Notes: a model not told the origin generated them from the letters alone. Positions 28,936 to 37,454 are shown, numbered from the stretch's first letter. The stretch is 64,000 nucleotides of DNA from Rufibacter roseus (GCF_001647285.1 NZ_LRML01000007.1:186001-250000); one strand, 5' to 3'. Translations and numbers: made by a program.

Positions 28936-29301
28936 ATGAACACAAAAGTACTCTTATTAATAGGCATCGTCTTAGTATTGTTCGCAGCCACCAACCCTTC
29001 CATAGAGACTCACAAAGCAGAGGTCAAGCAAATGCTTACCCAAAAGATGAATCTTGAAGAGATAGCAACGGAAACTGCAGAAAGCGAAGACACTTTTGAG
29101 CAAGTAGGGAATGCAATTGGCACAACACTAGGGCTTGCGTTTGTAGATAAGATGATTGATAACGCAATTAGCACCGATAGTTATGTGTTGTTCTCTTTAA
29201 CTAAAGCGACTTGGGAGGGGAAAGAAAAGGTAATTGGGTATGGCCTGCTTGGTAATGTGTTCATCTTTGACGAAGTAAAGAACGCTGACTTAGGACAATA
29301 A
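28936..29301 (+). CDS. Small exported/anchored protein, DUF4359-like
   Basis: A 121-residue protein from MNTKVLLLIGIVLVLFAATN, with a hydrophobic N-terminal helix that could be a signal anchor, followed by a charged helical part and two C-terminal beta segments (DSYVLFSLTKATWEGKEKVI, GYGLLGNVFIF). The 'NPS.ETH...V...' style after the anchor is that of DUF4359. First gene after the repressor on the same strand, so it should be expressed in the lysogen. Probably lysogenic conversion or exclusion; not proven. Confidence 0.6.
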   Translation: MNTKVLLLIGIVLVLFAATNPSIETHKAEVKQMLTQKMNLEEIATETAESEDTFEQVGNAIGTTLGLAFVDKMIDNAISTDSYVLFSLTKATWEGKEKVIGYGLLGNVFIFDEVKNADLGQ

Positions 29302-29312
29302 CTAATCTCATT

Positions 29313-29903
29313 ATGAAAAAGCTACTACTCCCCCTCTTGCTCCTGCCCTTCGGAGCCTTCGCCCAATCTGACACACTCTATGTAAAGGGTGGTACAAAGT
29401 ATGCTGTTACTATTACAGACGTGGGCAGAGAACGAATTCAATTCATTACTGAAAGCGGCAAGTCTTCAATGTCAAAGTCTAGCTTGGATCGCTATTACGT
29501 GGCTCCAAAGACTTCACCTGAAAGTAAAGACAATGCAATCTATATTGAGACTACAGATGCTGCCGAGGTGGCTTACATGAAAATGGGTAGATTGTTAGCG
29601 GATTCTGGTTGGCCAATAGCTAATTCTAACAAAGATTTCGGCACCATTACAACTGGAGAAAGACCAACAAAAGGTTTTATTGACGCCTTAATTTTGAATA
29701 TCTCAATCACTGCGGGGGATAAGACAAAAATTATAATAACAGGGACCTATGATGCAGCAGATTATCAAATCTCAGGTTTTGCTACAAATAACAAAGGGTT
29801 TATTGAGTATCGAGAATTTGGTGCACTAAAAAAAGCCTGGGATGAAATGGATAGTATAGCTCGCTCTTATGAGGGAGGTAAAGTTTTATACGGTAAAAAA
29901 TAA
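29313..29903 (+). CDS. Secreted periplasmic protein, unknown
   Basis: A 196-residue protein with a clear signal peptide (MKKLLLPLLLLPFGAFAQ, cleavage after Ala-Phe-Ala). The mature part begins with a small beta domain (SDTLYVKGGTKYAVTITDVG). Then comes a second region with YMKMGRLLADSGWPIANSNKDFGTITTG (about 90-117), like the small periplasmic 'DUF4468'-type folds in Bacteroidota. It lies 11 bp after the preceding gene, so the cluster is an operon. Confidence 0.6.
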   Translation: MKKLLLPLLLLPFGAFAQSDTLYVKGGTKYAVTITDVGRERIQFITESGKSSMSKSSLDRYYVAPKTSPESKDNAIYIETTDAAEVAYMKMGRLLADSGWPIANSNKDFGTITTGERPTKGFIDALILNISITAGDKTKIIITGTYDAADYQISGFATNNKGFIEYREFGALKKAWDEMDSIARSYEGGKVLYGKK

Positions 29904-29907
29904 TAAT

Positions 29908-30108
29908 ATGAAAAAGCTCTTACTTCCCTTTTTATTATTGGCAATCCTTTCGTGTAGTGGCTCAGATGAAGAAGCATCAACAGGTGATAAACCATGTGGA
30001 TACCATGCCGGAGGCGCACAGCTCTATTTAGGCCCTCAAGGCGGCTGCTATTACATCAATAGCAACAACAATAAAACATACGTGGATAGAGCAGACTGTA
30101 AATGCTAG
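29908..30108 (+). CDS. Small lipoprotein with GPQGGCYYINSN motif
   Basis: A 66-residue lipoprotein: signal MKKLLLPFLLLAILSCSG with lipobox LSC (cysteine 16), then a linker and a compact GPQGGCYYINSNNNKTYVDR segment with Cys residues at both ends (PCGYHAG, ADCKC). The core resembles the 'GPRGG.YYIN..G.K.Y' signature of the PBCV basic adaptor-type domain. A disulfide-stabilised domain on the cell surface is likely. It is 4 bp after the preceding gene. Confidence 0.6.
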   Translation: MKKLLLPFLLLAILSCSGSDEEASTGDKPCGYHAGGAQLYLGPQGGCYYINSNNNKTYVDRADCKC

Positions 30109-30111
30109 GCC

Positions 30112-30477
30112 ATGGGATTAAGGTACAGCAAACGAATAGGAGGAAACAAGGGCTTAGGTTTAAACGTGAGCGGCTCAGGCATTTCCCCTAGCTACAGAAC
30201 CAAGTATGGCGCTGTTAGCCCTAAAGGATTCTCAATACGCACCGGCATACCCGGCCTGTCTTTCCGCTCTGGATTCGGCAGGTCGAAAAGCGGCAACGCA
30301 GCCTTGGTGATGCTTATTTTAGGAGTGGCTATTGCGGCTGTTGTTGTGGCCTGGAACCTACTATTATTTGCCAAATGGGTAATTGTAGAGGTTTACCACC
30401 TAACGGCAAGAATGTACTATAAATATAAAATGAACCAAGAAGAGAAAATCAATACAAACACACTAAATAACCCCTAA
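30112..30477 (+). CDS. DUF4236-like membrane protein
   Basis: A 121-residue protein. The first 60 residues have the DUF4236 pattern: MGLRYSKRIGGNKGLGLNVSG, SGISPSYRTKYGAV, FSIRTGIPGLSFRSG. A transmembrane helix follows (ALVMLILGVAIAAVVVAWNLL), then a basic amphipathic segment. In the family this short beta-rich region is of unknown function and often found near phage or defence genes. Its stop overlaps the next start by one base (TAATG). Confidence 0.65.
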   Translation: MGLRYSKRIGGNKGLGLNVSGSGISPSYRTKYGAVSPKGFSIRTGIPGLSFRSGFGRSKSGNAALVMLILGVAIAAVVVAWNLLLFAKWVIVEVYHLTARMYYKYKMNQEEKINTNTLNNP

Positions 30478-30830
30478 TGAAAAAGCTACTGCTATTATCC
30501 TTTTCACTGCTGCCATTGTTCACATCCTGCCAATCTTCCGGTGCCAATGAGTCTGGACTGAGCGAAGAGCAGGAGAAGGAAAGAGCCCTGCGAATAGTCA
30601 AGGCAGAGCTTAAGGTGCTCGATGCCACCGTAACGGATGCTGATGTTCTGTATGTAGGTGTGAAAGATGATGGCACTAGAAGAGACGGTTACGCCGAGTA
30701 TCTGTGCCAGCTTATGAAGGACAGCAGCACAACAGTATCCAGAGTAAAGGTGGTAAAGGTCGGCTCCCATAACGACCCCGCCAAAGACAACGCCTACGGA
30801 ATCCTCCTGGGGGAGGCTTGGTGTAGGTAG
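30477..30830 (+). CDS. Small lipoprotein, unknown
   Basis: A 117-residue lipoprotein with signal MKKLLLLSFSLLPLFTSCQS (lipobox TSC, cysteine 18), an acidic Ser/Glu-rich linker, and a mature domain with VKAELKVLDATVTDADVLYV and a C-terminal NAYGILLGEAWCR. No family is recognised. It belongs to the run of exported proteins after cI. Confidence 0.55.
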   Translation: MKKLLLLSFSLLPLFTSCQSSGANESGLSEEQEKERALRIVKAELKVLDATVTDADVLYVGVKDDGTRRDGYAEYLCQLMKDSSTTVSRVKVVKVGSHNDPAKDNAYGILLGEAWCR

Positions 30831-30862
30831 GGGGAGAGAGATATACAATAGATGGCTTTATT

Positions 30863-31063
30863 ATGGAAAAATCAAAAGTAAACGGTAAAGTTATACTGGG
30901 CTATGTAGTCTTAGTCCTAGGCCTCGGGCTTTTGGGTTACTGCATCGGCTACATGATTGCAGGCGGCAGCGAAACAAACACAGGTTTCCTTATATCGGGG
31001 CTTACCCTAGCTTTTGCGGGGGGTGGGTTAGTGTACTATGGAGTGAAAGCCGTGAAGAGGTAA
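30863..31063 (+). CDS. Small two-helix membrane protein
   Basis: A 66-residue protein with two glycine-rich transmembrane helices (VILGYVVLVLGLGLLGYCIG and FLISGLTLAFAGGGLVYYG) joined by a short polar loop and basic ends. It is the last gene of the rightward cluster and is followed by a terminator. Small inner-membrane proteins at this position often give superinfection exclusion in lambdoid phages. Confidence 0.55.
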   Translation: MEKSKVNGKVILGYVVLVLGLGLLGYCIGYMIAGGSETNTGFLISGLTLAFAGGGLVYYGVKAVKR

Positions 31064-31068
31064 AAGAA

Positions 31069-31091
31069 AACCCCGCTGGTCGGGCGGGGTT
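31069..31091. terminator. Bidirectional terminator after exported-protein cluster
   Basis: AACCCCGC and GCGGGGTT pair over 8 bp with a 7-base loop. It lies between the end of the rightward cluster and the end of the leftward antirepressor gene. Confidence 0.7.
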
Positions 31092-31096
31092 GTTCA

Positions 31097-31870
31097 CTAA
31101 AGCCTGTCAATGGGTGTTGGGGACTCTCTCCTTTTCATGATGTGCTTGATTGTCTCGGCCTGCTTCGGCGTTTTGAAATCAATCACTAGCCCACGGTCAT
31201 CATAGACCTCGGGCTTTATTTCCTTTGCAATCTGCTTGGCAAACAAAGCAACATTCTTAGCGTATGTTTCTGTCTTGCCCATCGCTATCAACAGGTCTAC
31301 AATAGCCATTCTGATCAGCTCGTACCTGTCCAAGTGGAAAAGCGCCTGCCTTTGGCTTTCGTATTTAATGCCTATCGCCTTTACCATCTCCTTTAGCTGG
31401 TCAGCATTATGGTTAAACAGCTTTGCTCGGTAGGCCCACCACTCAGTAGGCTTGTTGAAAACGGTAAAGTGTTCCTTCTCCAAGTACGCCTGCACGGAAA
31501 AGAAACCCAAAGCCTTCACCACATCAAACAAAACGCTTATCTGAGCATGGGTAAGGTAAGCCCCATCTTGAACCTTTTTATCAAGATCCATTAAATGCTG
31601 CCGCACCCGTTTACCCATCTCTGATTTCTGAACCATGGCAATATGTTTTGCCATATCAAGCTGCACCGCCCAGTCTCTCTTAATCGACTTCCCTCCCCTG
31701 CTAGTAACTACTTCAAGATTGTGTTCACTGTAGTCTTGATTGAGCTCGAAACCATAATCTATCATTCTTGGGAACCATACCCGTAACGGGGTTTCTATAT
31801 TTAATTCTGAGTGCAGATTACTCGCCCAGACAAAGGGTGTCCCTTTTTGAGAATAATGGATTTCTAGCAT
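31097..31870 (-). CDS. AntA/AntB-type antirepressor
   Basis: A 257-residue protein counted from MLEIHYSQKGTPFVWASNLH. A longer start at 31,945 adds 25 poorly coding residues. The AntA/AntB domain covers about residues 10-95: LHSELNIETPLRVWFPRMID, YGFELNQDY, KRDWAVQLDMAKHIAMVQKS, VRQHLMDLDKK. The C-terminal 150 residues are helical and not assigned. In other phages such proteins release repression at superinfection or induction. The gene is convergent with the exported-protein cluster and lies on the integrase side of the switch. Confidence 0.82.
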   Translation of the reverse strand: MLEIHYSQKGTPFVWASNLHSELNIETPLRVWFPRMIDYGFELNQDYSEHNLEVVTSRGGKSIKRDWAVQLDMAKHIAMVQKSEMGKRVRQHLMDLDKKVQDGAYLTHAQISVLFDVVKALGFFSVQAYLEKEHFTVFNKPTEWWAYRAKLFNHNADQLKEMVKAIGIKYESQRQALFHLDRYELIRMAIVDLLIAMGKTETYAKNVALFAKQIAKEIKPEVYDDRGLVIDFKTPKQAETIKHIMKRRESPTPIDRL

Positions 31871-31962
31871 TAGAGGCAGATTTAGCGGTGTACAAAAATG
31901 TTCACTTGTAAATGTACAAACTTTTACCCCGATAATTACACCCACTAAATATTTATTTCACC

Positions 31963-32220
31963 ATGCCAAAATTCATCCAGCTACCGCAGGAGGGCAGCGC
32001 CTTGCCTGTACTGATCAACGTTTCCAACATCTACAAGGTGGACTTCTTCAACGGCCCCGAGCGCGGCGGCAGGGAGATACTGCTGCGCGTGTGGGTCAAC
32101 ACCCCAAAGGCCATAGACCTGATCACCTCGCGCTTTACGGACGCGGAGCAGGGCATCGCCACCTACTGGCGCCTGCACGGCATCCTCACCCCCGCCCCTT
32201 TGACGTTGGCGCAGAACTAG
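31963..32220 (+). CDS. Small hypothetical protein next to integrase
   Basis: An 85-residue protein MPKFIQLPQEGSALPVLINV followed by SNIYKVDFFNGPERGGREIL, with a helix near the end. The 'IQL...G.P.LINV..I..V' pattern resembles small FlbD/Hfq-like beta proteins. Its end overlaps the end of the convergent integrase gene by 4 bases. It diverges from the antirepressor gene with 92 bp between starts. Function is unknown. Confidence 0.5.
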   Translation: MPKFIQLPQEGSALPVLINVSNIYKVDFFNGPERGGREILLRVWVNTPKAIDLITSRFTDAEQGIATYWRLHGILTPAPLTLAQN

Positions 32221-33512
32221 CCTGGCCACTTCACCCTGTCGCCTAGTATCGCCTCCCACGCCGCCAGTATCTTAGGCAGCACCCTAGCCGCCTTGTCCTT
32301 CGCGTAGACGCCCGTGGTGCCCTTTATGCCGTGCTGCGCGTGGCCTAATAGCCACCCCGCCAGCGAGTCATCACCGCCGCTCCCCTCGTACACCAGAGAG
32401 GCCGCCGTGTGCCGCGCGGTATAGGGAGAGATCGCCTTGTCCACAGGTATGAAGGTTTCCTTTACCTTGCCCCCTATCAGGTCACGCCTCACGTACATGC
32501 GGTTCAGCCCTGCGGCGGTGGCCACCTTCTTGATGTAGCGCCCCCTCTCCTGCTGGGTGGGTAGGATAAAGTTGCCCTCGTACTTATCCCAAATCCGCAC
32601 CGCCAAAGGAGGCAGCGGGATCTGAACCGGGTTCATGGTCTTGCCCTGGTCTATCTCCATCACCTGCACTTCCCCGTGGTCAGCTATCTTTACCGATTTC
32701 CGGTGGTGCGGCTTCACCTTGGCGAAGTCACCCGGCCTGAGCCCGAGGAACGCCTGCAGCACCCACATGTCCCGCTCCCTTGAAAGCCCCTCCGTCGGCA
32801 GCCATGCGTTGATTAGCTTAATGAACTCATCGGCGGTCAGGTCTAGCTGGGGGCTGTACTGCGTTTTGTGAACAAGCCACTTCTCCTTTGAGGGGAGCCC
32901 CGCCAGCGCGCGCATCTCCTTCACGAACTGGTAATGCTTCTGCACCGTGCCGCTCTTGAGCTTCTGCTTTGCCAGCGCGGCCGCGTACTTGCGCATAAAC
33001 GCCTCGTCTATGTCGTCAATGGTAACCTTCGGTTTGTGGGTGGTCATCTGGTTCACGACCTGGTGGTACTTCCTTAGGCTCTCTGCGGTCAGGTAGTCTT
33101 TGTTCACCTCCTTCCAGTGCTCGTAAAGGCTCTCAAGGTCGCGCTTCAACTCCTGCTTTCCCTGTGCCTGCTCTTTGTATTTCCAGGGCTTGGACTGCTG
33201 CTTGATGTATTCCGCTATCTGCGAGACGGTGGCATACCCGTCCCTGGCCCTTACCTTCCCCTCGCCTTCCTCCGCCCACACGATCAGCTTATTCAGCTTG
33301 GCGTTGATCTTGGCGGCGTCGGGGTGGTGCTTGCGGTCTACCCGCTCCTCCTCCTTATCCCAAAGGTGCAGAAAGACGGACTCCCCAGTGCCTATTTTTT
33401 TCCTTTCCCCGTTGTGATGGATGACCATCTGGAGGGAAACCATGCCTTTCGCGTTGGTTTTTATGGAGCCGTCCGGCTCCTTTTCGATTTTAGGGTAAAA
33501 TTTTATCTCCAT
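32217..33512 (-). CDS. int: Tyrosine site-specific integrase
   Basis: A 431-residue integrase. An N-terminal arm-binding region (1-110) precedes a SAM-like core-binding domain (about 120-205) and the catalytic domain. Catalytic residues in view are R259 (GLRPGDF), R367-H368 in YTARHTAAS, H391 (LGHA) and nucleophile Y403 (GVYAK). The first His of the HxxR box is replaced by tyrosine (Y364), a tolerated position. The gene lies 192 bp from a tRNA, with its start toward the tRNA. It drives integration and, with a directionality factor, excision. Confidence 0.95.
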   Translation of the reverse strand: MEIKFYPKIEKEPDGSIKTNAKGMVSLQMVIHHNGERKKIGTGESVFLHLWDKEEERVDRKHHPDAAKINAKLNKLIVWAEEGEGKVRARDGYATVSQIAEYIKQQSKPWKYKEQAQGKQELKRDLESLYEHWKEVNKDYLTAESLRKYHQVVNQMTTHKPKVTIDDIDEAFMRKYAAALAKQKLKSGTVQKHYQFVKEMRALAGLPSKEKWLVHKTQYSPQLDLTADEFIKLINAWLPTEGLSRERDMWVLQAFLGLRPGDFAKVKPHHRKSVKIADHGEVQVMEIDQGKTMNPVQIPLPPLAVRIWDKYEGNFILPTQQERGRYIKKVATAAGLNRMYVRRDLIGGKVKETFIPVDKAISPYTARHTAASLVYEGSGGDDSLAGWLLGHAQHGIKGTTGVYAKDKAARVLPKILAAWEAILGDRVKWPG

Positions 33513-33652
33513 CCTGGTACCGGTTTAGACGTACCCAAAGGTAGAAAATAAAATAAAAGGGGGCGGTACAGGGGGTGCGTTTTTACCCTTTGTAACCAAG
33601 GGGTAGCTTTGAATGGATTAGCTAGAAAAGTGCGTTTGCAGCGCAGAAAGCA

Positions 33653-33690
33653 AGAAAAAACCCCTAGAAAACTGGTGTTATCTAGGGGTT
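33653..33690 (-). terminator. Rho-independent terminator of the tRNA
   Basis: In the leftward direction AACCCCTAGA and TCTAGGGGTT form a 10-bp stem with a 12-base loop, followed by TTTTTT. It is 15 bp downstream of the tRNA 3' end. It may be part of the restored attachment region, or phage-supplied. Confidence 0.8.
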
Positions 33691-33704
33691 AAAAAGGGGT
33701 ATCG

Positions 33705-33778
33705 TGGGCCCACTTGGAATCGAACCAAGCACCTACTGATTATGAGTCAGTTGCTCTAACCGAATGAGCTATAGGCCC
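33705..33778 (-). tRNA. tRNA with anticodon CAT, prophage attachment locus
   Basis: A complete cloverleaf on the minus strand: acceptor GGGCCTA/TGGGCCC, D loop with GGTTAGAGC, anticodon stem ACTGA/TCAGT with loop CTCATAA, and T arm TTGG-TTCGATT-CCAA. Discriminator A; CCA is not encoded. The GGGCCTATAGCTC start is like isoleucine tRNA, so Ile2 (CAU with lysidine) or Met are both possible. Its 3' end points at the integrase, so it is the likely att site. Confidence 0.92.
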
Positions 33779-33857
33779 GTCCAAACCATTTCTTTGATTT
33801 GGGAGTGCAATTTTACAAATTTGTGCAGCAAAACACAAAACAAAAACCGAACATTCT

Positions 33858-34502
33858 GTGAATTTTTCTTCTATCAAGAATATCATTTTCGATTTAGGTG
33901 GGGTGATCATCAACATTGACTACGCCAAAGGTACCAATGCATTAGCCGCCTACGCCAAACCCGGCACCCAGGTAGATTTCAGCCAAAAGGCTCAGTCAGA
34001 ATTATTTGACTTGTACGAGCGGGGCGATATCTCAAGTCAGGAATTCCGCGACGGGCTAAGGAAAGAGTACCAAATTGAGGCCACCGATGAACAGATTGAC
34101 GAAGCCTGGAATTCTTTGCTGCTCGACATCCCGGCCGAGCGAATTGAGCTATTGAGGGCGCTGAGCAAAAAATACCGGTTGTTTCTGCTCAGTAATACCA
34201 ATGCCATCCATATGATTGCCTTCAATAAAATTGTGTCAGACAATTTTGGCATACCCAGCCTGGATGAGCTATTCGAGAAACCTTATTACTCGCACCTGGC
34301 GCGCATGCGCAAGCCCGGAGCCGAAGTATTTGAGCACATAGTAGCCGAGAATAATCTGGAGAAAGAAGAAACCCTTTTCATAGACGACAGCATTCAGCAC
34401 ATTGAAGGCGCAAAAAAAGTGGGTCTGCACACCCTTCACCTGGCTCCGCCGCTCACCATCAATGAAGCCCTGAAAGAAGCGGTTGCCGAGCATGAGGCCT
34501 AA
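33858..34502 (+). CDS. HAD-superfamily phosphatase (YihX-like)
   Basis: A 214-residue HAD hydrolase that probably starts at GTG 33,858. Motif I is IIFDLGGVIINID (about 9-21), motif II LFLLSNTNAIHM (about 111-122), motif III near the conserved K in ARMRKPGAEVFEHI, and motif IV ETLFIDDSIQHIEGAKKVG (about 175-193). This matches the FMN/alpha-glucose-1-phosphate phosphatase-like YihX group, but substrate cannot be told. The gene overlaps the following membrane protease by 11 bases and is probably the first host gene after the tRNA. Confidence 0.85.
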   Translation: MNFSSIKNIIFDLGGVIINIDYAKGTNALAAYAKPGTQVDFSQKAQSELFDLYERGDISSQEFRDGLRKEYQIEATDEQIDEAWNSLLLDIPAERIELLRALSKKYRLFLLSNTNAIHMIAFNKIVSDNFGIPSLDELFEKPYYSHLARMRKPGAEVFEHIVAENNLEKEETLFIDDSIQHIEGAKKVGLHTLHLAPPLTINEALKEAVAEHEA

Positions 34503-35619
34503 AATACTGCTGCACGTTTTTCTATTTCTGGTGACCCTGACCACTACCACACTGGCCGGGGCGGAGTGGCGGTACGGGAAACTTTTCTTTGTAGGTCCCG
34601 ACGGAAGCTTAGACTGGGGTGGCTTTCTTACTTGGCAGGAGTTTTTTGCAGGATTTGCCTTTTCCCTTTCATTTCTGGGCGTGCTGACGGTGCATGAGTT
34701 CGGACATTATTTCACCGCCCGCTATTACAAGATCAAGGTGACCCTGCCCTACTACATTCCGTTATGGCTGGGCATAACTAGTTCTATAGGTACGTTGGGG
34801 GCTTTTATCAGAATAAAGGAACGGATCTTTTCTCGCAAAGAGTTTTTTGATGTGGGCATTGCCGGTCCATTGGCTGGTTTTGCCGTGGCCTTACCCCTGC
34901 TTTGGTATGGTTTTACGCATTTACCCCCGCCTGAGTACATCTTTGACATTCACCCGGCGTACGCACAGTTTGGGAACCAGTATGAAGACTTTGTGTACAG
35001 CCAGCAAGGCAATATGGCCTTGGGGAACAACCTGCTGTTTTACCTGTTCGAGCAGTTTGTGGCCGATCCGGAGCGGTTGCCCAACCATTATGAAATATCG
35101 CATTACCCCTACCTGTTCGCAGGATTTTTAGCCTTATTTTTTACGGCTTTGAATCTGCTGCCCATCGGTCAGTTAGACGGTGGCCATATCCTCTACGGTT
35201 TGTTAGGCTACGAGCGCTTCAACCGGCTCTCGCCCATCTTGTTCACCGCCTTTATCTTTTATGCCGGCCTTGGGTTTATTCCTCTAGACACCAGCCCAAC
35301 CGACTATTGGTGGTGGTGGGGTGGGTACGCTTTGTACCTCATGATTGTGTTTCGCCCGCTGTTTCCGGAAGCCGCTAGAAGCCTCATGCTGGTAGTAGCC
35401 GTTTTCTCTGCCCAGATTTGTTGTCAGTATTTCTGGCCCGGAATAAAGGGGTACAATGGTTGGCTCGTGTTCGGTTTAATATTAGCCCGAATGATGGGCA
35501 TCTTCCACCCACCCTGCCCCGACGAGCGTCCTCTTGATCAGAAGCGGAAAGTGTTAGGTTGGATAGCTCTTGTAGTATTTATTCTCTGCTTCAGCCCTGC
35601 GCCGTTCATCTTTGAATAA
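34492..35619 (+). CDS. Site-2-protease family (M50) membrane metalloprotease
   Basis: A 375-residue polytopic protein from ATG 34,492 (a TTG at 34,483 is possible). The zinc site is HEFGH at 68-72 in a membrane segment. The second motif is NLLPIGQLDGGH (221-232), supplying the aspartate. About eight hydrophobic segments are predicted. This corresponds to the S2P/M50 group without a PDZ domain found in Bacteroidota, which cut membrane-embedded substrates. Which substrate is unknown. It is cotranscribed with the HAD gene. Confidence 0.88.
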   Translation: MRPKILLHVFLFLVTLTTTTLAGAEWRYGKLFFVGPDGSLDWGGFLTWQEFFAGFAFSLSFLGVLTVHEFGHYFTARYYKIKVTLPYYIPLWLGITSSIGTLGAFIRIKERIFSRKEFFDVGIAGPLAGFAVALPLLWYGFTHLPPPEYIFDIHPAYAQFGNQYEDFVYSQQGNMALGNNLLFYLFEQFVADPERLPNHYEISHYPYLFAGFLALFFTALNLLPIGQLDGGHILYGLLGYERFNRLSPILFTAFIFYAGLGFIPLDTSPTDYWWWWGGYALYLMIVFRPLFPEAARSLMLVVAVFSAQICCQYFWPGIKGYNGWLVFGLILARMMGIFHPPCPDERPLDQKRKVLGWIALVVFILCFSPAPFIFE

Positions 35620-35737
35620 TACTCTAAGCACCTAGGTTCGCCCATGAAAAATATAGCCTGCAACAGGATGCGTTAGACAATATTTCTAAACCTCCTCCCC
35701 TTCTTTAGGGTAAAAACGGAGGAAACCAGACGAAATA

Positions 35738-37435
35738 TTGAAGTTGAATTCCCTAAAGCTCACGCTTCTTTTTTTTATTACAGCCTTATGGGGCTGCTCA
35801 AACCATGATCTGCATACCAGAGGACTGGTTACTGACAAAGCCATGGTGGTATCTGCGCACCCGCTTGCCTCTGCTGTGGGCGCTGAGATTATGCGCCGGG
35901 GCGGCAACGCCGCTGATGCCGCCGTAGCCGTGCAATTTGCTCTAGCCGTAGTTTATCCAGATGCCGGCAACATTGGCGGGGGCGGCTTTCTGGTGCTAAG
36001 GCAGAAAGACGGCACCACCGCCGCCCTAGACTACCGCGAAAAAGCCCCTGCCGCCGCGCACCGAGACCTGTACCTGAATGAGAAAGGCGAAGTTATTGCG
36101 GGACTCAGCTTGAAAGGCCATTTAGCAGCAGGAGTACCCGGCACCGTAGACGGCATGGTGCAACTCCATCAAAAATACGGCAAACTACCTTGGGCTCAAT
36201 TGGTGCAGCCAGCCATAGATTTGGCCGCTCAAGGCTTTCCGCTTACCCGCAAAGAAGCCATAAAACTAAACGAACAGCGCGAAGATTTTCTCCAGTACAA
36301 CACCCTTCGCCCTGAGTTTGTCTTGTCAAATGGTTGGAAAGTGGGCGACACCTTACGCATTCCTGACCTGGCAAGAGCCCTTGAGAGTATCAGAAACCAG
36401 GGAAGGGCTGGCTTCTATGAAGGTCTTACCGCTGATTTAATTGAGGCTGAAATGAAGCGGGGCAAAGGCATTATCTCTAAAGAAGACCTGGCTAATTACC
36501 GCTCCGTCTGGCGAAACCCAATCAAGCAGCAACTCGGAGAATTGGAAGTTATTTCCATGCCCCCACCCTCCAGCGGCGGTATTGCCTTGGTGCAACTGCT
36601 CACCCTATCGCAAGACTACCCACTCCATGATTGGGGTTGGAACACCGCCCAAACCGCTCACTTCATTATTGAAGCCGAGCGCCGCGTGTACGCCGACCGC
36701 GCCAAACACCTCGGCGACCCCGACTTTTACCAGGTACCCGTGCAGGGACTGCTGGATACCAGCTACATCAAGAGCCGCATGCGTGATTTCTCCCCAGACA
36801 AAGCCACTGACAGCGATGACGTTTCTGCCGGTACCCCTGCCCCTCCTGAAAGTCCCAATACCACCCACTATTCTATTGTAGACCCTGAGGGAAATGCTAT
36901 CTCCGTCACTACCACCCTGAACAGTAGTTTCGGGAGCAAGGTATTTGTGGCCGGAGCCGGATTCCTGCTGAATAATGAGATGGATGATTTTAGCGTAAAG
37001 CCCGGCCACCCCAACAGCTACGGCCTGGTAGGTGAAGACGCCAACGCCATAGAACCGAACAAACGCATGCTCTCCTCCATGACACCCACCATTCTAGAGA
37101 AAGAAGATCAGCTGTATATGGTGGTCGGGGCCATGGGTGGTTCTACTATCATCACCACTGTTTACCAAATCATACAGAACGTAACTAGGCACAACTTCAC
37201 CATGCAAGGTGCCATCAGCGCCGGCCGCTTCCACCACCAATGGACCCCAGACTGGGTGCTGTCTGAGTGGGGTGCCTTAGGCTTTGGCACCGGACTAAAA
37301 CTGTGGCTCAGAGGTCACAAAATTGCCCCAAAGACCGGAGGCATAGGCCGCGCCGCCGGCATATTAGTTTTGCCCAACGGCCAACTAGAAGGCGGCGCCG
37401 ACCCAAGAGGCGACGACGCAGCAGCTGGGTTTTGA
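35738..37435 (+). CDS. ggt: Gamma-glutamyltransferase (glutathione hydrolase)
   Basis: A 565-residue lipoprotein-like precursor with TTG as probable start (35,738). The signal has a lipobox at LWGCS (C20). The large-subunit signature is HPLASAVGAEIMRRGGNAAD (41-60), and the autoprocessing site and nucleophile is T375 in NTTHYSIVDPEGNAIS. The small subunit has PNKRMLSSMTPTI and AMGGSTIITT. It should sit in the periplasm or outer membrane, self-cleave, and hydrolyse or transfer gamma-glutamyl groups from glutathione. Length and motifs are normal. Confidence 0.95.
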   Translation: MKLNSLKLTLLFFITALWGCSNHDLHTRGLVTDKAMVVSAHPLASAVGAEIMRRGGNAADAAVAVQFALAVVYPDAGNIGGGGFLVLRQKDGTTAALDYREKAPAAAHRDLYLNEKGEVIAGLSLKGHLAAGVPGTVDGMVQLHQKYGKLPWAQLVQPAIDLAAQGFPLTRKEAIKLNEQREDFLQYNTLRPEFVLSNGWKVGDTLRIPDLARALESIRNQGRAGFYEGLTADLIEAEMKRGKGIISKEDLANYRSVWRNPIKQQLGELEVISMPPPSSGGIALVQLLTLSQDYPLHDWGWNTAQTAHFIIEAERRVYADRAKHLGDPDFYQVPVQGLLDTSYIKSRMRDFSPDKATDSDDVSAGTPAPPESPNTTHYSIVDPEGNAISVTTTLNSSFGSKVFVAGAGFLLNNEMDDFSVKPGHPNSYGLVGEDANAIEPNKRMLSSMTPTILEKEDQLYMVVGAMGGSTIITTVYQIIQNVTRHNFTMQGAISAGRFHHQWTPDWVLSEWGALGFGTGLKLWLRGHKIAPKTGGIGRAAGILVLPNGQLEGGADPRGDDAAAGF

Positions 37436-37454
37436 TTCGCTTCCATTTCCCTTT

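Larger units (their letters stand above)
1..33704. mobile_element. Integrated siphovirus prophage, left end outside window
   Basis: The region carries a full phage plan: tyrosine integrase beside a tRNA, CI/Cro-type switch, replication and modification genes, small and large terminase, HK97 portal, protease and capsid, and a long-tail module with tape measure. The right boundary should lie between the integrase start (33,512) and the 3' end of the tRNA at 33,705. The left boundary, lysis genes, fibre genes and the other attachment site are not in the window. No structural gene is visibly broken, so it may be inducible. The chromosomal palindromic repeat seen to the right is absent here, which fits recent acquisition. 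Confidence 0.95.
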
